Part shown: piece after piece, positions 55,018-64,000 of the stretch
Position numbering within the stretch: position 1 is the stretch's first letter
How the letters are laid out: every line of letters begins with the position of its first letter
Source of the DNA: Plantago ovata
Lineage: Eukaryota; Streptophyta; Magnoliopsida; Lamiales; Plantaginaceae
Assembly: GCA_028274465.1 (NCBI GenBank)
Contig: CM051455.1
Coordinates: 69,050,985-69,114,984, forward strand
Direction of reading: 5' to 3'
Length of the DNA: 64,000 nt
Made by a program: the position numbers and the translations under genes
Notes under the pieces: generated by a model
The model's database searches: none
The model's input: only the letters and a program-made list of their open reading frames with translations
Told to the model about the DNA's origin: nothing

Positions 55018-57223
55018 ATTGATCATCTTCATTTGCTGAGAGATCTTCTTCGTCATCAGATTCATCAAGGCCAGCAACCTTGGTTCCTAAATCTGTAGCT
55101 TCATTCCCTTTTGGTTGAGTGGTTGCTGATGGCAACGCTTCAGACTCAACAACTGGAGTTTCACCAGTAGTGACTTTTGATTGATTAGTTGCTGAGGGCA
55201 ACGTTTGAGACTCAATGACTGGAGTTTCACCAGTAGTAAGTGGAAGGGAGGGGACTTCCAGAGGCTTCACTCCTGAAGATTGAGCAATGTCTAGATTCTG
55301 CGTATGCCTTGCATGAATCTGTAGACTGTTTTGAAGTGCTCTTTGATAATCTTCATCCAATTCTTCATCTTCAAGGTTTGGTTCAGTGACCTTGGCATCG
55401 AGTAAAGATAACTCGGCATCAGAAAGCTTGTTTTTGCCTAGTTTCAATTCAACGCGCTTTCTGGCGTACTCTTCTTCAGTTTCAGTAACTTGTTCAGTTG
55501 CCGGAGTACTTGTCTCAGCAGGAGCAGGTTTGGATTCTTGTTGCTGACATGGTATTTGATCAGCTTGCTGATTTTCAGTATCGTGACGTTCAGTCTCAGC
55601 AACTGTCAGTTTAAGTCCACCAGCATCAGGACTAGACCTTGATTATCATCATCGTCATCCTTTTTGTCCTTAGAATCTTTTCCTTCATCATCACTTGGAT
55701 CTTTAGGAATGTTCTCATCCTCTTCTTCTTCACTCATCGTCCGTCAGTATGACCAACTCAAGATGTTTGTACAGTGCGACACTTGTAACTTCCTCTTCTT
55801 CATTGATTTTGTGGGGATCAGCCACCACGGGTACAAAGGAATCTTTGAGCATCACAGCTTGTTCAGCTGGAGAGGCACTCTTGAATTTAGCTTTCATATT
55901 CTCTCTGATTAGACCAATCAGACTTGAGCTCATGAGCTGAGAATATGTCAACTCTTCTGGAAGTGTTGAGTGCACAAATGTCTCGAGTTTCAGCAGAGAA
56001 AGGCGCGTTTTCTCGTTGGACAGATGAAGGTGAAGGTCAGAAAAGTCCATCCTTCTGTACCTTTGCCAGTTGCTGACAGACTTAGCAACTCTGGTCAAGG
56101 TAGTTTTCTTGAAGTCTGAGTAAAGTTCCTCTAAACTTACTTTCGGATCTTCAGTGATGTGAACCATTTCAGTGGTCTCCTTTTGAGCCTGAAAAAGAAT
56201 AAAATTAAGTTCAGGAGAGTTTTGGAGAATAGTTTTAGAGTCCAAAGCTGGAACATGATTTACCTACTGAGATTCAGCAAGCTCATGTTGCACACTTGTT
56301 TGTGCTGGTACTATTTCCATTGCTTCAGGAGCTTGAGAAGCATCCTTGAATTGTTCATCCTAAAATAATTTTAAGTTAGATACAAGCACTAATTTTTCAA
56401 ACTTAGTTGAATTACCAAAAACTTTATCTACTTGCTGAGCAGGAGGTGTGGATTCTGGTGCAGAAGTTTCAGCAACCTTCTGACTTGTATCTTGAGAAGT
56501 CTGTAAAGAAATCATTATATTAGCAAAAGAATGAGTTTCAAATAGTGAAGTTTTGCTTATGGTTGAGTTAACTACCTGCTGAAGAAGGGCAGGTGGTGAC
56601 TCAGTCCTTTCAGCAATGGCAGCTTCTTCAGTATCTGGGACTGGTTCTTCAGCAGACTTCTTTTCTTGCTCTATTTGAGAGAGCTGTGCGGGTTCAGCAA
56701 TCTCCCTTGAGTTCACTGCTTGTCATGAAAACATCTACTGATTTTTTGGAGGTGTCTTCAATCTCCAATTCCATTTGTTGACTCAGTTCTGTCAGCACAA
56801 GCTGAACTTTGTCAATCGATGTTTTCGGTGAACTAGGTCCAGTATTCTCAACATCACGAGATGCGTCGTCGAATAATGTCTCTTGTGGTGTTTCAGCAAT
56901 CTCTGGGACTTGAACCATTGCAGTCTCAGCAACTGGTTCTTCAGCAACTTGATGAGTTGCTTGTTCAGCAACCATCTTTTCAGCATCAGCAGCATTAGCA
57001 AGTGTCGCGGTTCTTAGATCAGCAGCAATATCACTTGCTGGTTCCAGAGTCTGATCATCTAGATTATCTACAATGTAGATATCTGGGATTAAGGCAGGAT
57101 TTTCGTTTCCACTGCCTTGTGGTCTCATCTCAGCAGATGTATCAACATTAAGTTGATTGTTGAAGGCTTCCGCAAACACTTCAACATTGTTGAAGTAGGT
57201 TTCAGTAACCACTTCATCAACAT
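55018..57223 (-). pseudogene. Sirevirus third ORF copy 2, N-terminal half
   Basis: Minus-strand pieces: 57212-56694 (FNNVEVFAEAFNNQLNVD; KTSIDKVQLVLTELSQQMEL; VFMTSSELKG), 56716-56360 (AQLSQIEQEKKSAEEPVP), 56245-55730 (VAKSVSNWQRYRRMDFSDLH; ADPHKINEEEEVTSVALYKH) and 55447-55018, ending at the Athila-A site (DESDDEEDLSANED). Stops or shifts near 56700, 56360, 56265, 55730 and 55630. The first 150 residues have no counterpart in copy 1, which jumps from its first 25 residues to FMTSSELKG. The frame is open up to the Athila-B insertion, so the true start lies beyond it. Confidence 0.8.
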
Positions 57224-58078
57224 TGATGAATGTGTATTTTACACTTTCATTTGAGTCTTTTTCACCTATTTTAGCTATCCTCTATGTTAATTTAGTTATA
57301 TTTTAGTGCATTTTATTTGAATAGTGTCACGTTTCCCTTTAGATTTTATTTTACAGGTTTTGGTTGAAAATCGAGGATTTCCGGGCAATTATATTGATGT
57401 TGACAAGGAATTGGTGTTCCAGAAGCCTATTTGGAGTATCTGAAGGTTTCCGGATAGGATTTGGAGTCTAGGGGTCAAATCTAGAGATTAGAAGGCCACT
57501 AGAAGTCAGAAACCGAGTCCGAAAAGGGGAAGAAATCCAAAAATGCGTCGAAAACGCGGAATTCCGCAAAAAAGTCTCCGGGGCGAACCTCCCCAGACGT
57601 GGGGCGGACCGCCCCACACCGGGCGAACCGCCCGGTGTGTGGGGCGAACCGCCCCACACTTATTCGAGGCCTATATATAGTTACTCATATTTTCTCCGAA
57701 ATTCATACTTTTCCAGACCTACTTTCTCACCTTTCTCTGTAGTTTTAGGTAGGGACTTCCCAGAGCCTGTTCTGGGGGTTCATAGCTTAGGGGACACTTT
57801 TTCATAGCAGATTGGAGCTTGTAGGATCGCAATTCTACGGAGATTGACAACCTTCGGTAACATTGTATCTTACAGTTTATTCTACTTATCACCAATCTCC
57901 ATTATCTGCTGTTTTTATATTCTAAATTAGATTTGATAAAGCTAGTTATAGTCTTGAGAGAACGACACTCGAGGTCATTCTACTGCTACACTACGGTTTT
58001 CGTTGTAGTTGTGAATTGCCTTTGGCTAAATAATAAATCTATTTGATTGAATCGGGACCGACAAATCCGTGTTCATCA
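57224..58078 (+). repeat. 5' LTR of Athila-B, internally deleted
   Basis: 855 bp instead of about 1260; the segment between ttctacttat and caccaatctcc (57885-57890) is missing compared with Athila-A and the 41197-42449 copy. It has four GC boxes (57577-57658) instead of two, then cctatatatag at 57669. It ends ccgacaaatccgtgttcatca. Confidence 0.93.
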
Positions 58079-58081
58079 AAT

Positions 58082-58099
58082 TGGCGCCGCTGCCGGGGA
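58082..58099 (+). other. Primer-binding site of Athila-B
   Basis: TGGCGCCGCTGCCGGGGA, one base different from the Athila-A PBS (GTTGCC to GCTGCC). Confidence 0.9.
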
Positions 58100-58223
58100 C
58101 TATACTCCTTTTTTCTGTTTAATTTGTTTATATTTTCAGCTTTCAATTCCTAATTCTATTAGTTTTAGTTTTACTTTTTAATCTCTCTCTGATACTGCTT
58201 TCCTAGTCTGTTACATATAGTGT

Positions 58224-60389
58224 ATGCCACATACACGATCTAAAGGAACACCACTTGCTGATTCAATTGCTGAGATCGACAGAGTCTACCACCAAAGTAG
58301 GCGATTACTTCAAAGGCGTGCACTAGAGGAAATAGAGGATACCGATTTCTCTAAAACTCTACACAGTCTTTTCAAGGAAATCGACGGAATGGCAGAAGCT
58401 AGACTACTGAAAGCATGGGTTCAACCCACCAAGGATCGTATGAGGGGACCGGCGATTGTTCTTTCGTCTGCAACCCGAGATCTGAAAATCAAGAACCACG
58501 CATTCCAACAACTTCCGAGGTTCTATGACTTAGCAAGGGAAGATGTGATGGGGTACTTGCACGATATCGATGATTTCGTCAACCAACTCCCACGACCCGG
58601 AGCTGAAATAACAACGAACGAGTTGAGGATGAAGGTTTTTGCTATGGGACTTGGCGACAGAGCCAAGTCATGGTTGAGTTCTCTACCAGCAGGCTCGCTG
58701 GACACTTGGGAAAAGGTTTTTTCAGCTTTCATGGAGAAATACTTCCCTCACACCTTGACTACCGCGCTAAAGGCGCAAATCATTGGATTCAAGCAGGACT
58801 ATGATGAGACCATCTACACCGCGTTTGAGAGGTTCCAAGATCTCACGAACAAGTGCCCTCACCATGGTTTTGAACTTTCTGACTTAGTCCAACACTTCTA
58901 CAATGGACTAACCTTCGAGAACCAACAAGTGGTGGATTTCCAATGCCGAGGCAATATTTGGGAGGAAACCGCGGAAGCCGTCTGGGCAGTTTTCGAAAGG
59001 CTTGCTAAGGGTTCGCAGTTCAAGGACCCAAGAGCAATGGTTAGGAGACGTGGACCTGAAGCTCCACCGACTCAAGAAGCCCCTATGTATAGGGGGAATG
59101 GGGATCAATTCGAGTGCTTTACCAACGAATTGAAGCAAGTCCTCAAGAGCGCCACCGGAACAACTATTTTGAACGAAGTATGCCGAATATGCAAGAACTA
59201 TGGGCATGGGGCTCATATGTGTAGATCGGAGCTGGTGTACGATGATGGCAACTGGGCTCGAGGAGGTGAAGAGGAAGCCTTTGCTACGGAGTTTGGTACT
59301 CAAGAAATTATCTACGGACAAGACGGTAGGAATCCTCGAGGTGGATTTTGGAGAAGAGGATTCCGAAAAAATCAAGGATATGCACCGGCTAACCAAACTT
59401 ATGGCCCTAACCAAGACCGTAGTAGGCTAAACTATGGTAATGACCACTGCGAAAACCCCGCTCCGAAAGAACCACCGAAGTCGAAGTCGGCTCAACTGAT
59501 GGAGAACTTGCAAAAGATGGTTGATCACACACAAAGTTTTCTCAAACGTTATGAAGAAGATTCCGAGAAGACTAGGGCAAGGCTTGATAGGTTGGAAGAA
59601 AGCACTAGGCTTGCCCATCAAAAGATGCAAGAGTTGATCAACCGAGGAGCAAGTAGGGAGCAAGGCAAGCTGCCTAGCAACACTGAGAAGTCGATGTCCA
59701 TTACCTTGGTGGGTGATCTACCTGTTGAAATCACCATCAAGAAGGTTGCTAAGTGCGAGAGTTGCAAGAGGGAAATGCCCCCACAAGCCAAAGAAGAAGA
59801 GAAGGACCTTGGTACTAACAAGAGCGAAGAGGAGCAAGAGGATCCCGAGCCACTCCCTCAAAGTTTCGATGTGAAGGTCGGGATTGGGGAACTTGAAGAT
59901 GTCCGAGCCACACTAGACACGGGATCCTACTCTAATGTGCTCCCTTTGAATGTTTTCGAGAAGAGTAACCTTGGAGAACTAATTGTGCAACTGGCGGATG
60001 GATCCCTTGTGAAACCCGAGGGCGTTGTGAAGAATGTATTAGTCAAGATTGGTGAAGCTTCTGTTTACACCGATTTTGTAATTATGCCGGCGTCAGCACC
60101 TGGAACGGGGGATGTCATACTCTTAGGACGAACATTCTTGAATAAACTACGCTCCGTAATGGACATCTACCAAAGAACTTGCACTATTGAAGTAGATGGC
60201 AAGCAACATGTGTTGCACGCCATATCTGATCCACCTGATATTTCTAATACTATTAATTATAGTGGTCTTAATGTCTATGTTCATTCTTATTCGCAGGATC
60301 GAGGCATGGGAAGGAGATCTGTGAAGGGGAAGTCTAGTACCCTCAAAAGAAAAGCTAGGCGAAGACAGGAGTCGAGTCAGAGACTTTAA
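58224..60389 (+). CDS. Athila-B gag-protease, intact 721-residue frame
   Basis: Start MPHTRSKGTPLADSIAEIDR at 58224. The capsid (Retrotrans_gag) region spans roughly residues 75-280, with QLPRFYDLAREDVMGYLHDI and FMEKYFPHTLTTALKAQI. A CCHC knuckle CRICKNYGHGAHMC begins at residue 320. A Gly/Arg/Asn-rich stretch follows, then a coiled-coil-like segment (LMENLQKMVDHTQSFLKRYE). The aspartic protease has LDTGSYSNVLPLNVF with DTG at residues 565-567, then VILLGRTFLNKLRSVMD. It ends with a basic tail. No stop or frameshift. In a complete Athila element RT would follow in the same frame; here the frame stops and RT is absent, so the product would be a self-contained capsid plus protease that could package RNA for another element's polymerase. 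Confidence 0.93.
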   Translation: MPHTRSKGTPLADSIAEIDRVYHQSRRLLQRRALEEIEDTDFSKTLHSLFKEIDGMAEARLLKAWVQPTKDRMRGPAIVLSSATRDLKIKNHAFQQLPRFYDLAREDVMGYLHDIDDFVNQLPRPGAEITTNELRMKVFAMGLGDRAKSWLSSLPAGSLDTWEKVFSAFMEKYFPHTLTTALKAQIIGFKQDYDETIYTAFERFQDLTNKCPHHGFELSDLVQHFYNGLTFENQQVVDFQCRGNIWEETAEAVWAVFERLAKGSQFKDPRAMVRRRGPEAPPTQEAPMYRGNGDQFECFTNELKQVLKSATGTTILNEVCRICKNYGHGAHMCRSELVYDDGNWARGGEEEAFATEFGTQEIIYGQDGRNPRGGFWRRGFRKNQGYAPANQTYGPNQDRSRLNYGNDHCENPAPKEPPKSKSAQLMENLQKMVDHTQSFLKRYEEDSEKTRARLDRLEESTRLAHQKMQELINRGASREQGKLPSNTEKSMSITLVGDLPVEITIKKVAKCESCKREMPPQAKEEEKDLGTNKSEEEQEDPEPLPQSFDVKVGIGELEDVRATLDTGSYSNVLPLNVFEKSNLGELIVQLADGSLVKPEGVVKNVLVKIGEASVYTDFVIMPASAPGTGDVILLGRTFLNKLRSVMDIYQRTCTIEVDGKQHVLHAISDPPDISNTINYSGLNVYVHSYSQDRGMGRRSVKGKSSTLKRKARRRQESSQRL

Positions 60390-60402
60390 ACAATGGCGCT
60401 AT

Positions 60403-60420
60403 CCGGGAGGCAACCCGGGG
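60403..60420 (+). other. Hairpin CCGGG-N6-CCCGG after gag-protease (Athila-B)
   Basis: Counterpart of 52224-52241, here followed by a T-run (gttttttat), 15 bases after the stop codon at 60387. Confidence 0.7.
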
Positions 60421-60599
60421 TTTTTTATCGCTTTCTTTACCGCTTTATTGCATGCATTCATACTTGAACAATTTGCTTTTCATATGTCAATTTGTTCGTT
60501 TCTGTGTCGTATGTGCTTATGTTGTGTTCGAGTGCGATTTTTCGAGTGATTTTTTGAGGAAAATGGTTTTCGGGGACTAAAAACCGCATTTTAATTTGA

Positions 60600-60945
60600 A
60601 ACGATCGTCTCCCCACCTCAGGAGGTGGGGGGCGAATCGCCCCACGTCCAGAGCGCGCGCGCGCGCTTTGGCCGTGCGGGGCGATTCGCCCCAGGCGTGG
60701 GGCGAATCGCCCCACGGCCACCAGAGAGTAAAAAACGGGGATTCATCCCCAATCTCTCATTTTTCTCCATTTTCATCTTCTTAACTCCAGAATTTCCTCC
60801 ATTATCAAAATACCTTCAAACCTTCAAAACTTCTTCATCTTTCCATCAATTTGTGTGTTCTTTAGCTTCAATCGAAGCCCGTTACGTGCTCTATCTTTCC
60901 ATCCGAACAAATTTCTTCCTAGTTCATTCAATCTCCGGATTTGAG
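60600..60945 (+). promoter_or_regulatory. Probable internal promoter and 5'UTR of the env-position ORF
   Basis: GC boxes of the LTR type (ggggcgaatcgcccc near 60627, ggggcgattcgcccc near 60678, ggggcgaatcgcccc near 60700) with an alternating agcgcgcgcgcgcgct in between (60653-60668) are followed by a pyrimidine-rich, UTR-like stretch. No TATA box is visible after the boxes. The stretch ends at a GT donor at 60946. Confidence 0.55.
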
Positions 60946-61483
60946 GTATTATCACATGAACCCTAATTTGTTAAATTTGGGGTTTTTTTGATTTATGCTT
61001 CAATTAAGCTTGTATGATGTATGGGTTGATGTTTTATGTGATTAGATTCGTTATTCATTATCAATTGCATGTTCAATTAGTCTTGGTTTGTTGATTTGAG
61101 ATTTTTGCTATTAGATGATATATCTTGTTAGGAAATGTATCTCTTACTATCATTCCATGCTTAAACATGTGTTTGTTGATATGATAATGATGGATGTATT
61201 GGTAGAATTCATGATTTATGGAGTTGAGGATTTATGTTGGATTTTTTGATTATTATGGTATGGATTGAACCTTGTGATTCAAGGCATTTGTTGTTTAGCA
61301 AGAGCATAATGTGATATGTTATTGTAGTAGTTACATTGATATGTTGCGTAATGAAATAGCTAGACTAGACTATGGGTTTTTGAGGAGTTGGATTTTTGAA
61401 GATATTGCTCGTTTGTTCACTCGTATATTTACATATGCATAGGTCTGTTTTGCATCGTACAAGATACTAATTGTTGTTTGTAG
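60946..61483 (+). other. Probable 5'UTR intron of the env-position ORF
   Basis: GT at 60946 (ttgag|gtatt) and AG at 61482-61483 (ttgtttgtag|gaatc) bracket 538 AT-rich, T-rich bases; the ATG follows six bases after the acceptor. The length, composition and border sequences are typical of plant leader introns. Confidence 0.55.
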
Positions 61484-61488
61484 GAATC

Positions 61489-62793
61489 ATGGCACCGACA
61501 TTGAGGAGAGTCGGCTCTAGCAAAAAGGGGAAGGGAGTAGCATCAAGCTCCCAACCAACTCACCATATGTACGAGTTGTCTGCAGCTGCGGTAAAGGTGC
61601 GTCAAAGGCTAGAAGTGGAGCTGGCCGACGGAGGAAGATCGATCATCCCAAATAGGAGGATTGACATTCCAGAGTCCGCAGTTGATAAAGCGGGATATAG
61701 GACGCTATCACGATTGGGGTTACAAAGGAATTGGGCATGGTACAATTCCAACAGGTCCAAAGATTACGACGAGAGCCTCCTCCAAGAGTTCTACACTGGA
61801 TACACAGATCTCGAGGAGAAGAATGGGGTACTAGTCCGAGGCCTAATTATACCGTGGACACCAGAGTACATTTCTTCATTCATCCATTTTGGGCATCAGG
61901 AATTCACAGGAAGCGACCATGCCTACCTGTATTCGAGGGCCTCTAGGGGGATAGGAAGACACATCACAGACGTGATCTGCAACAGGGAGTACCGATATCC
62001 AAAAATCGGGGGAGAACCTACACGGATCAGTCAGAGCGACCTTAGCATTGAAGCTAAGGTGATGATGAAATTTTGCATCTCCAACTTGATCCCTAGGAAG
62101 AATGACTCGTGGATTCAGCCCTACTACGCCGAGCTCCTCTACTGCCTGATAGACAGACATCAGATCGACATAGGGCACATTATGTATGAGGAGTACGAAC
62201 GCCACTAGGAAAAGAAGAGGAAGCCTTTCATCTTCCCAAGCTTCATCACAGCCTACTGCAAATATCATGTGGTCGATGATATTGAGGAGGGGGATTGCAA
62301 GGTCGCTGCCCTTTCACCCTCGACCATTGAGGTGCAGCTGACTAGGTATCAATTGAAGAACCCCACGGCTGCCGCTGTTGATGTAGGAGCACCCTTCCAG
62401 CCGAGTGATTCCGATCGTGAGGATTTTATGGAGGCCGATGTAGGCCAAACCCCTATCCCAGATATCCCGTTTGTCCATAGAGCACCGCATGCAACGCCTC
62501 GAGCACCACATGGGTCTAGAGGATTTGAGTTCTCTGAATTCCGTACCTACCTCGACGGTCGTTTCGACAGAATTGATGCCAACAACGCGTCCATGCGACA
62601 GGACCTCGACATGCACATTGTCCAGCACAACCGCGATTGGGAGATATTCGAGTAGCATCATCGAGAGGATAGGCAGCAAATGTGGGAGCAGTAACAACTC
62701 ATCCAGCAGCAGCAGGAGGCTCTACGTCAGTCCAATGAGCTCATGTCCGACATGTGGAGGGACTTTTATGGGGATTACCATCCCGATGATTAG
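61489..62793 (+). pseudogene. Env-position ORF, putative plant transposon protein, 3 in-frame stops
   Basis: Start MAPTLRRVGSSKKGKGVASS. The N-terminal 240 residues resemble the 'putative plant transposon protein' domain: RTLSRLGLQRNWAWYNSN, LLQEFYTGYTDLEEKNGVLV, VRGLIIPWTPEYISSF and KVMMKFCISNLIPRKNDSWI. Typical members sit in the env position of Athila-type elements; function is unknown. The same frame continues through TAG at 62206, TAG at 62653 and TAA at 62692 to a final TAG at 62791, with a Gln-rich helix (QLIQQQQEALRQSNELM) near the end. All three internal stops could come from CAG or CAA by one C-to-T change. No membrane segment is seen. Confidence 0.75.
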
Positions 62794-64000
62794 TCCTTTC
62801 ACATGACCACTCTCAGCCAACTGGGGCCAAACCGTTCGGTAACATCTAGTATCACTTCTTATTACCCATTCTCTTTTGCTAGGGGCTAGCTTAAGAATCG
62901 TAAGGGGGATAGGATGTGCACCATGATGTTAAGTATTGTTTGGCTTTGTGTTGATTAGTATCTTGTTCTTTGTTTGCATTTGCATTTGCACGTTTACTGC
63001 TTTCTTAGATTTTTTAGGTTGCATTCACTACATTCATCCTAGGATAGTCTTGCATGTTTTATATGGAGTTTATTGCCGAATTTTTTGATCTTTTTTATTG
63101 GGTAGATCAAGAAACTATGCCATTAATCGTATGCTTCATCTCTATGAATTTGTTTGAGGTTTTGTCTCGCTTGGCTTGTCACATTTATGTATTGCACTTG
63201 GTTAAACTTGGTAGTCTCGACATCACTTAGTGGTGTTTTCTCTACTGCGGTTCACGAAGGCCTTTATAATAGAATGATGCATGTTAGGGTCTTATGGTTG
63301 TTTTCCCCAGTAATTATGTACCTAAGAGGCAACAAGTCTTCACCATGCTTTGAGATTGCTAAATGCCTAGGATGGAGGTAGTGTGAGGTTGTGTGATCCT
63401 TTGTTTGTAACCTATTCTTCCGAATAGGTTTGGGGAGGGGTTACACCATCATTAGACTTGTTTTCGTTTTTCATTTCCGGATCGTGAGTTTATTTCTCCT
63501 TTTCCGTAAATTTTGTACTCCAACCTATTCTTTCGAATAGGTTTGGGGAAGTCGTGTCAGTCATTTTGTTTCTCTTTTTGTTATGCTACTGCTGGCTAGA
63601 AAAAATCGAAAAAAGAAAGAAAGAAAAATTCCAGAAAAAAGAGAAAAAGAAAAAAAGAGAATCTGGAAAGAAAAAAAGAAAAAAAGAAAAGACCCCAAAA
63701 AAGCAAAGAAGGGTCCAAAAAAGAAAGCCAAATAGCAGTTTAGCAAAGTGTTGTGTCTCATTTTCCAATTCTTGTAATGTTCGTAATCGTGTTGTAATTT
63801 TCTATTTTTTGTCTTTTATTCTTGAGTGTCATCTGTTCTAGACCACCCTCGTCCTGCCATTCAGGAAGTGGTGAATAGCTTAAGACTTTACTTGAGGGAT
63901 GAGTAGAATAGGGGAGTGTTATCTTTTATAGGGAACCCTCCTTCGTTTGATGAGAGCCAGTACTGGTTCGACCTCTTTGAGGGAAAGTCTTAACATGGTG
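62794..64000 (+). other. Athila-B noncoding 3' interior
   Basis: No protein. From about 62985 it follows Athila-A 52440-53411 nearly base for base, including the purine-rich tract (63600-63730) and the caacctattctttcgaatag inverted words. The window ends inside this stretch. Confidence 0.85.

Larger units (their letters stand above)
43891..57223 (-). mobile_element. Sirevirus 2 (Ty1/copia), 3' portion
   Basis: It is the same family and orientation as Sirevirus 1. The visible parts are the 3' LTR (43891-46947, interrupted), PPT, and the third ORF in two pieces (47210-48881 and 55018-57223), split by Athila-A and truncated by Athila-B. The base run before the LTR is TAGTG (43886-43890), the expected TSD. 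The pol and gag regions must lie beyond the window if they survive. Confidence 0.92.
57224..64000 (+). mobile_element. Athila-B: Athila-type element with gag-protease and env-position ORF, 3' end outside
   Basis: 5' LTR 57224-58078, PBS at 58082, gag-protease 58224-60389, env-position ORF 61489-62793 and the shared 3' interior to the window edge. RT, RNase H and integrase are absent. The base run before the LTR is AACAT (57219-57223), the expected TSD. By comparison with Athila-A, the 3' LTR should start about 345 bases past the window end. It interrupts the third ORF of Sirevirus 2. Confidence 0.92.

Overview
This is nuclear DNA of a flowering plant, probably a eudicot, taken from a repeat-rich, probably heterochromatic stretch. 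No intact host gene was recognised. Almost the whole window is transposable elements nested inside each other, identified from paired LTRs, primer-binding sites (PBS), polypurine tracts (PPT), target-site duplications (TSD) and decayed gag/pol proteins. Identity statements are by eye; no search or alignment was run.

Layout. 1-1842: a truncated copia-type LTR end, then the 5' end of a minus-strand Tat/Ogre-type gypsy element (leader, tRNA-Arg-type PBS, 1.18 kb LTR). 2294-4408: a solo LTR with a perfect CTTGG TSD. 4409-6780: old fragments (F-box-like gene piece, two tRNA-derived SINE-like heads, a 3 x 150 bp tandem repeat, one member of a 142 bp direct repeat). 6786-11227: a decayed Helitron Rep/helicase gene whose introns are still recognisable; one intron carries a Mutator-type MITE (8972-10063) with a perfect 9 bp TSD. 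11228-12959 and 39281-39610: a field of degenerate 'ttaaaaccac' repeats, now split by a Sirevirus.

12960-39280: Sirevirus 1 (Ty1/copia, minus strand), with gag, protease, integrase, RT, RNase H and a very long third ORF between pol and the 3' LTR. A MITE sits in its gag. Its 5' LTR holds a solo Athila-like LTR (26028-37902), which in turn holds a complete Tekay-type chromovirus (26638-37217, plus strand). This is a three-level nest.

39281-43890: the rest of the older locus, a probable LTR, a possible minus-strand gene start, a solo Athila-type LTR (41197-42449) and a second Tat-like LTR (42740-43609). 43891-57223: Sirevirus 2 (minus strand), whose 3' LTR contains a solo LTR of its own family, and whose third ORF is split by Athila-A (48882-55017) and cut again by Athila-B (57224 to beyond the window). 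Both Athila-type elements carry gag-protease without RT, RNase H or integrase. Athila-B also keeps an env-position ORF of the plant transposon protein type, with what looks like its own promoter region and a 5'UTR intron.

How the parts relate. No gene set forms a working host pathway. The informative signals are the Sirevirus third ORF seen in two independently decayed copies, a near-perfect hairpin around its start codon, an over-represented TCAGCAA word in the Sirevirus LTRs, dyad-symmetric GC-rich boxes shared by Athila LTR promoters and the env-position promoter, and a gag-protease-only Athila family that probably depends on another element's polymerase.
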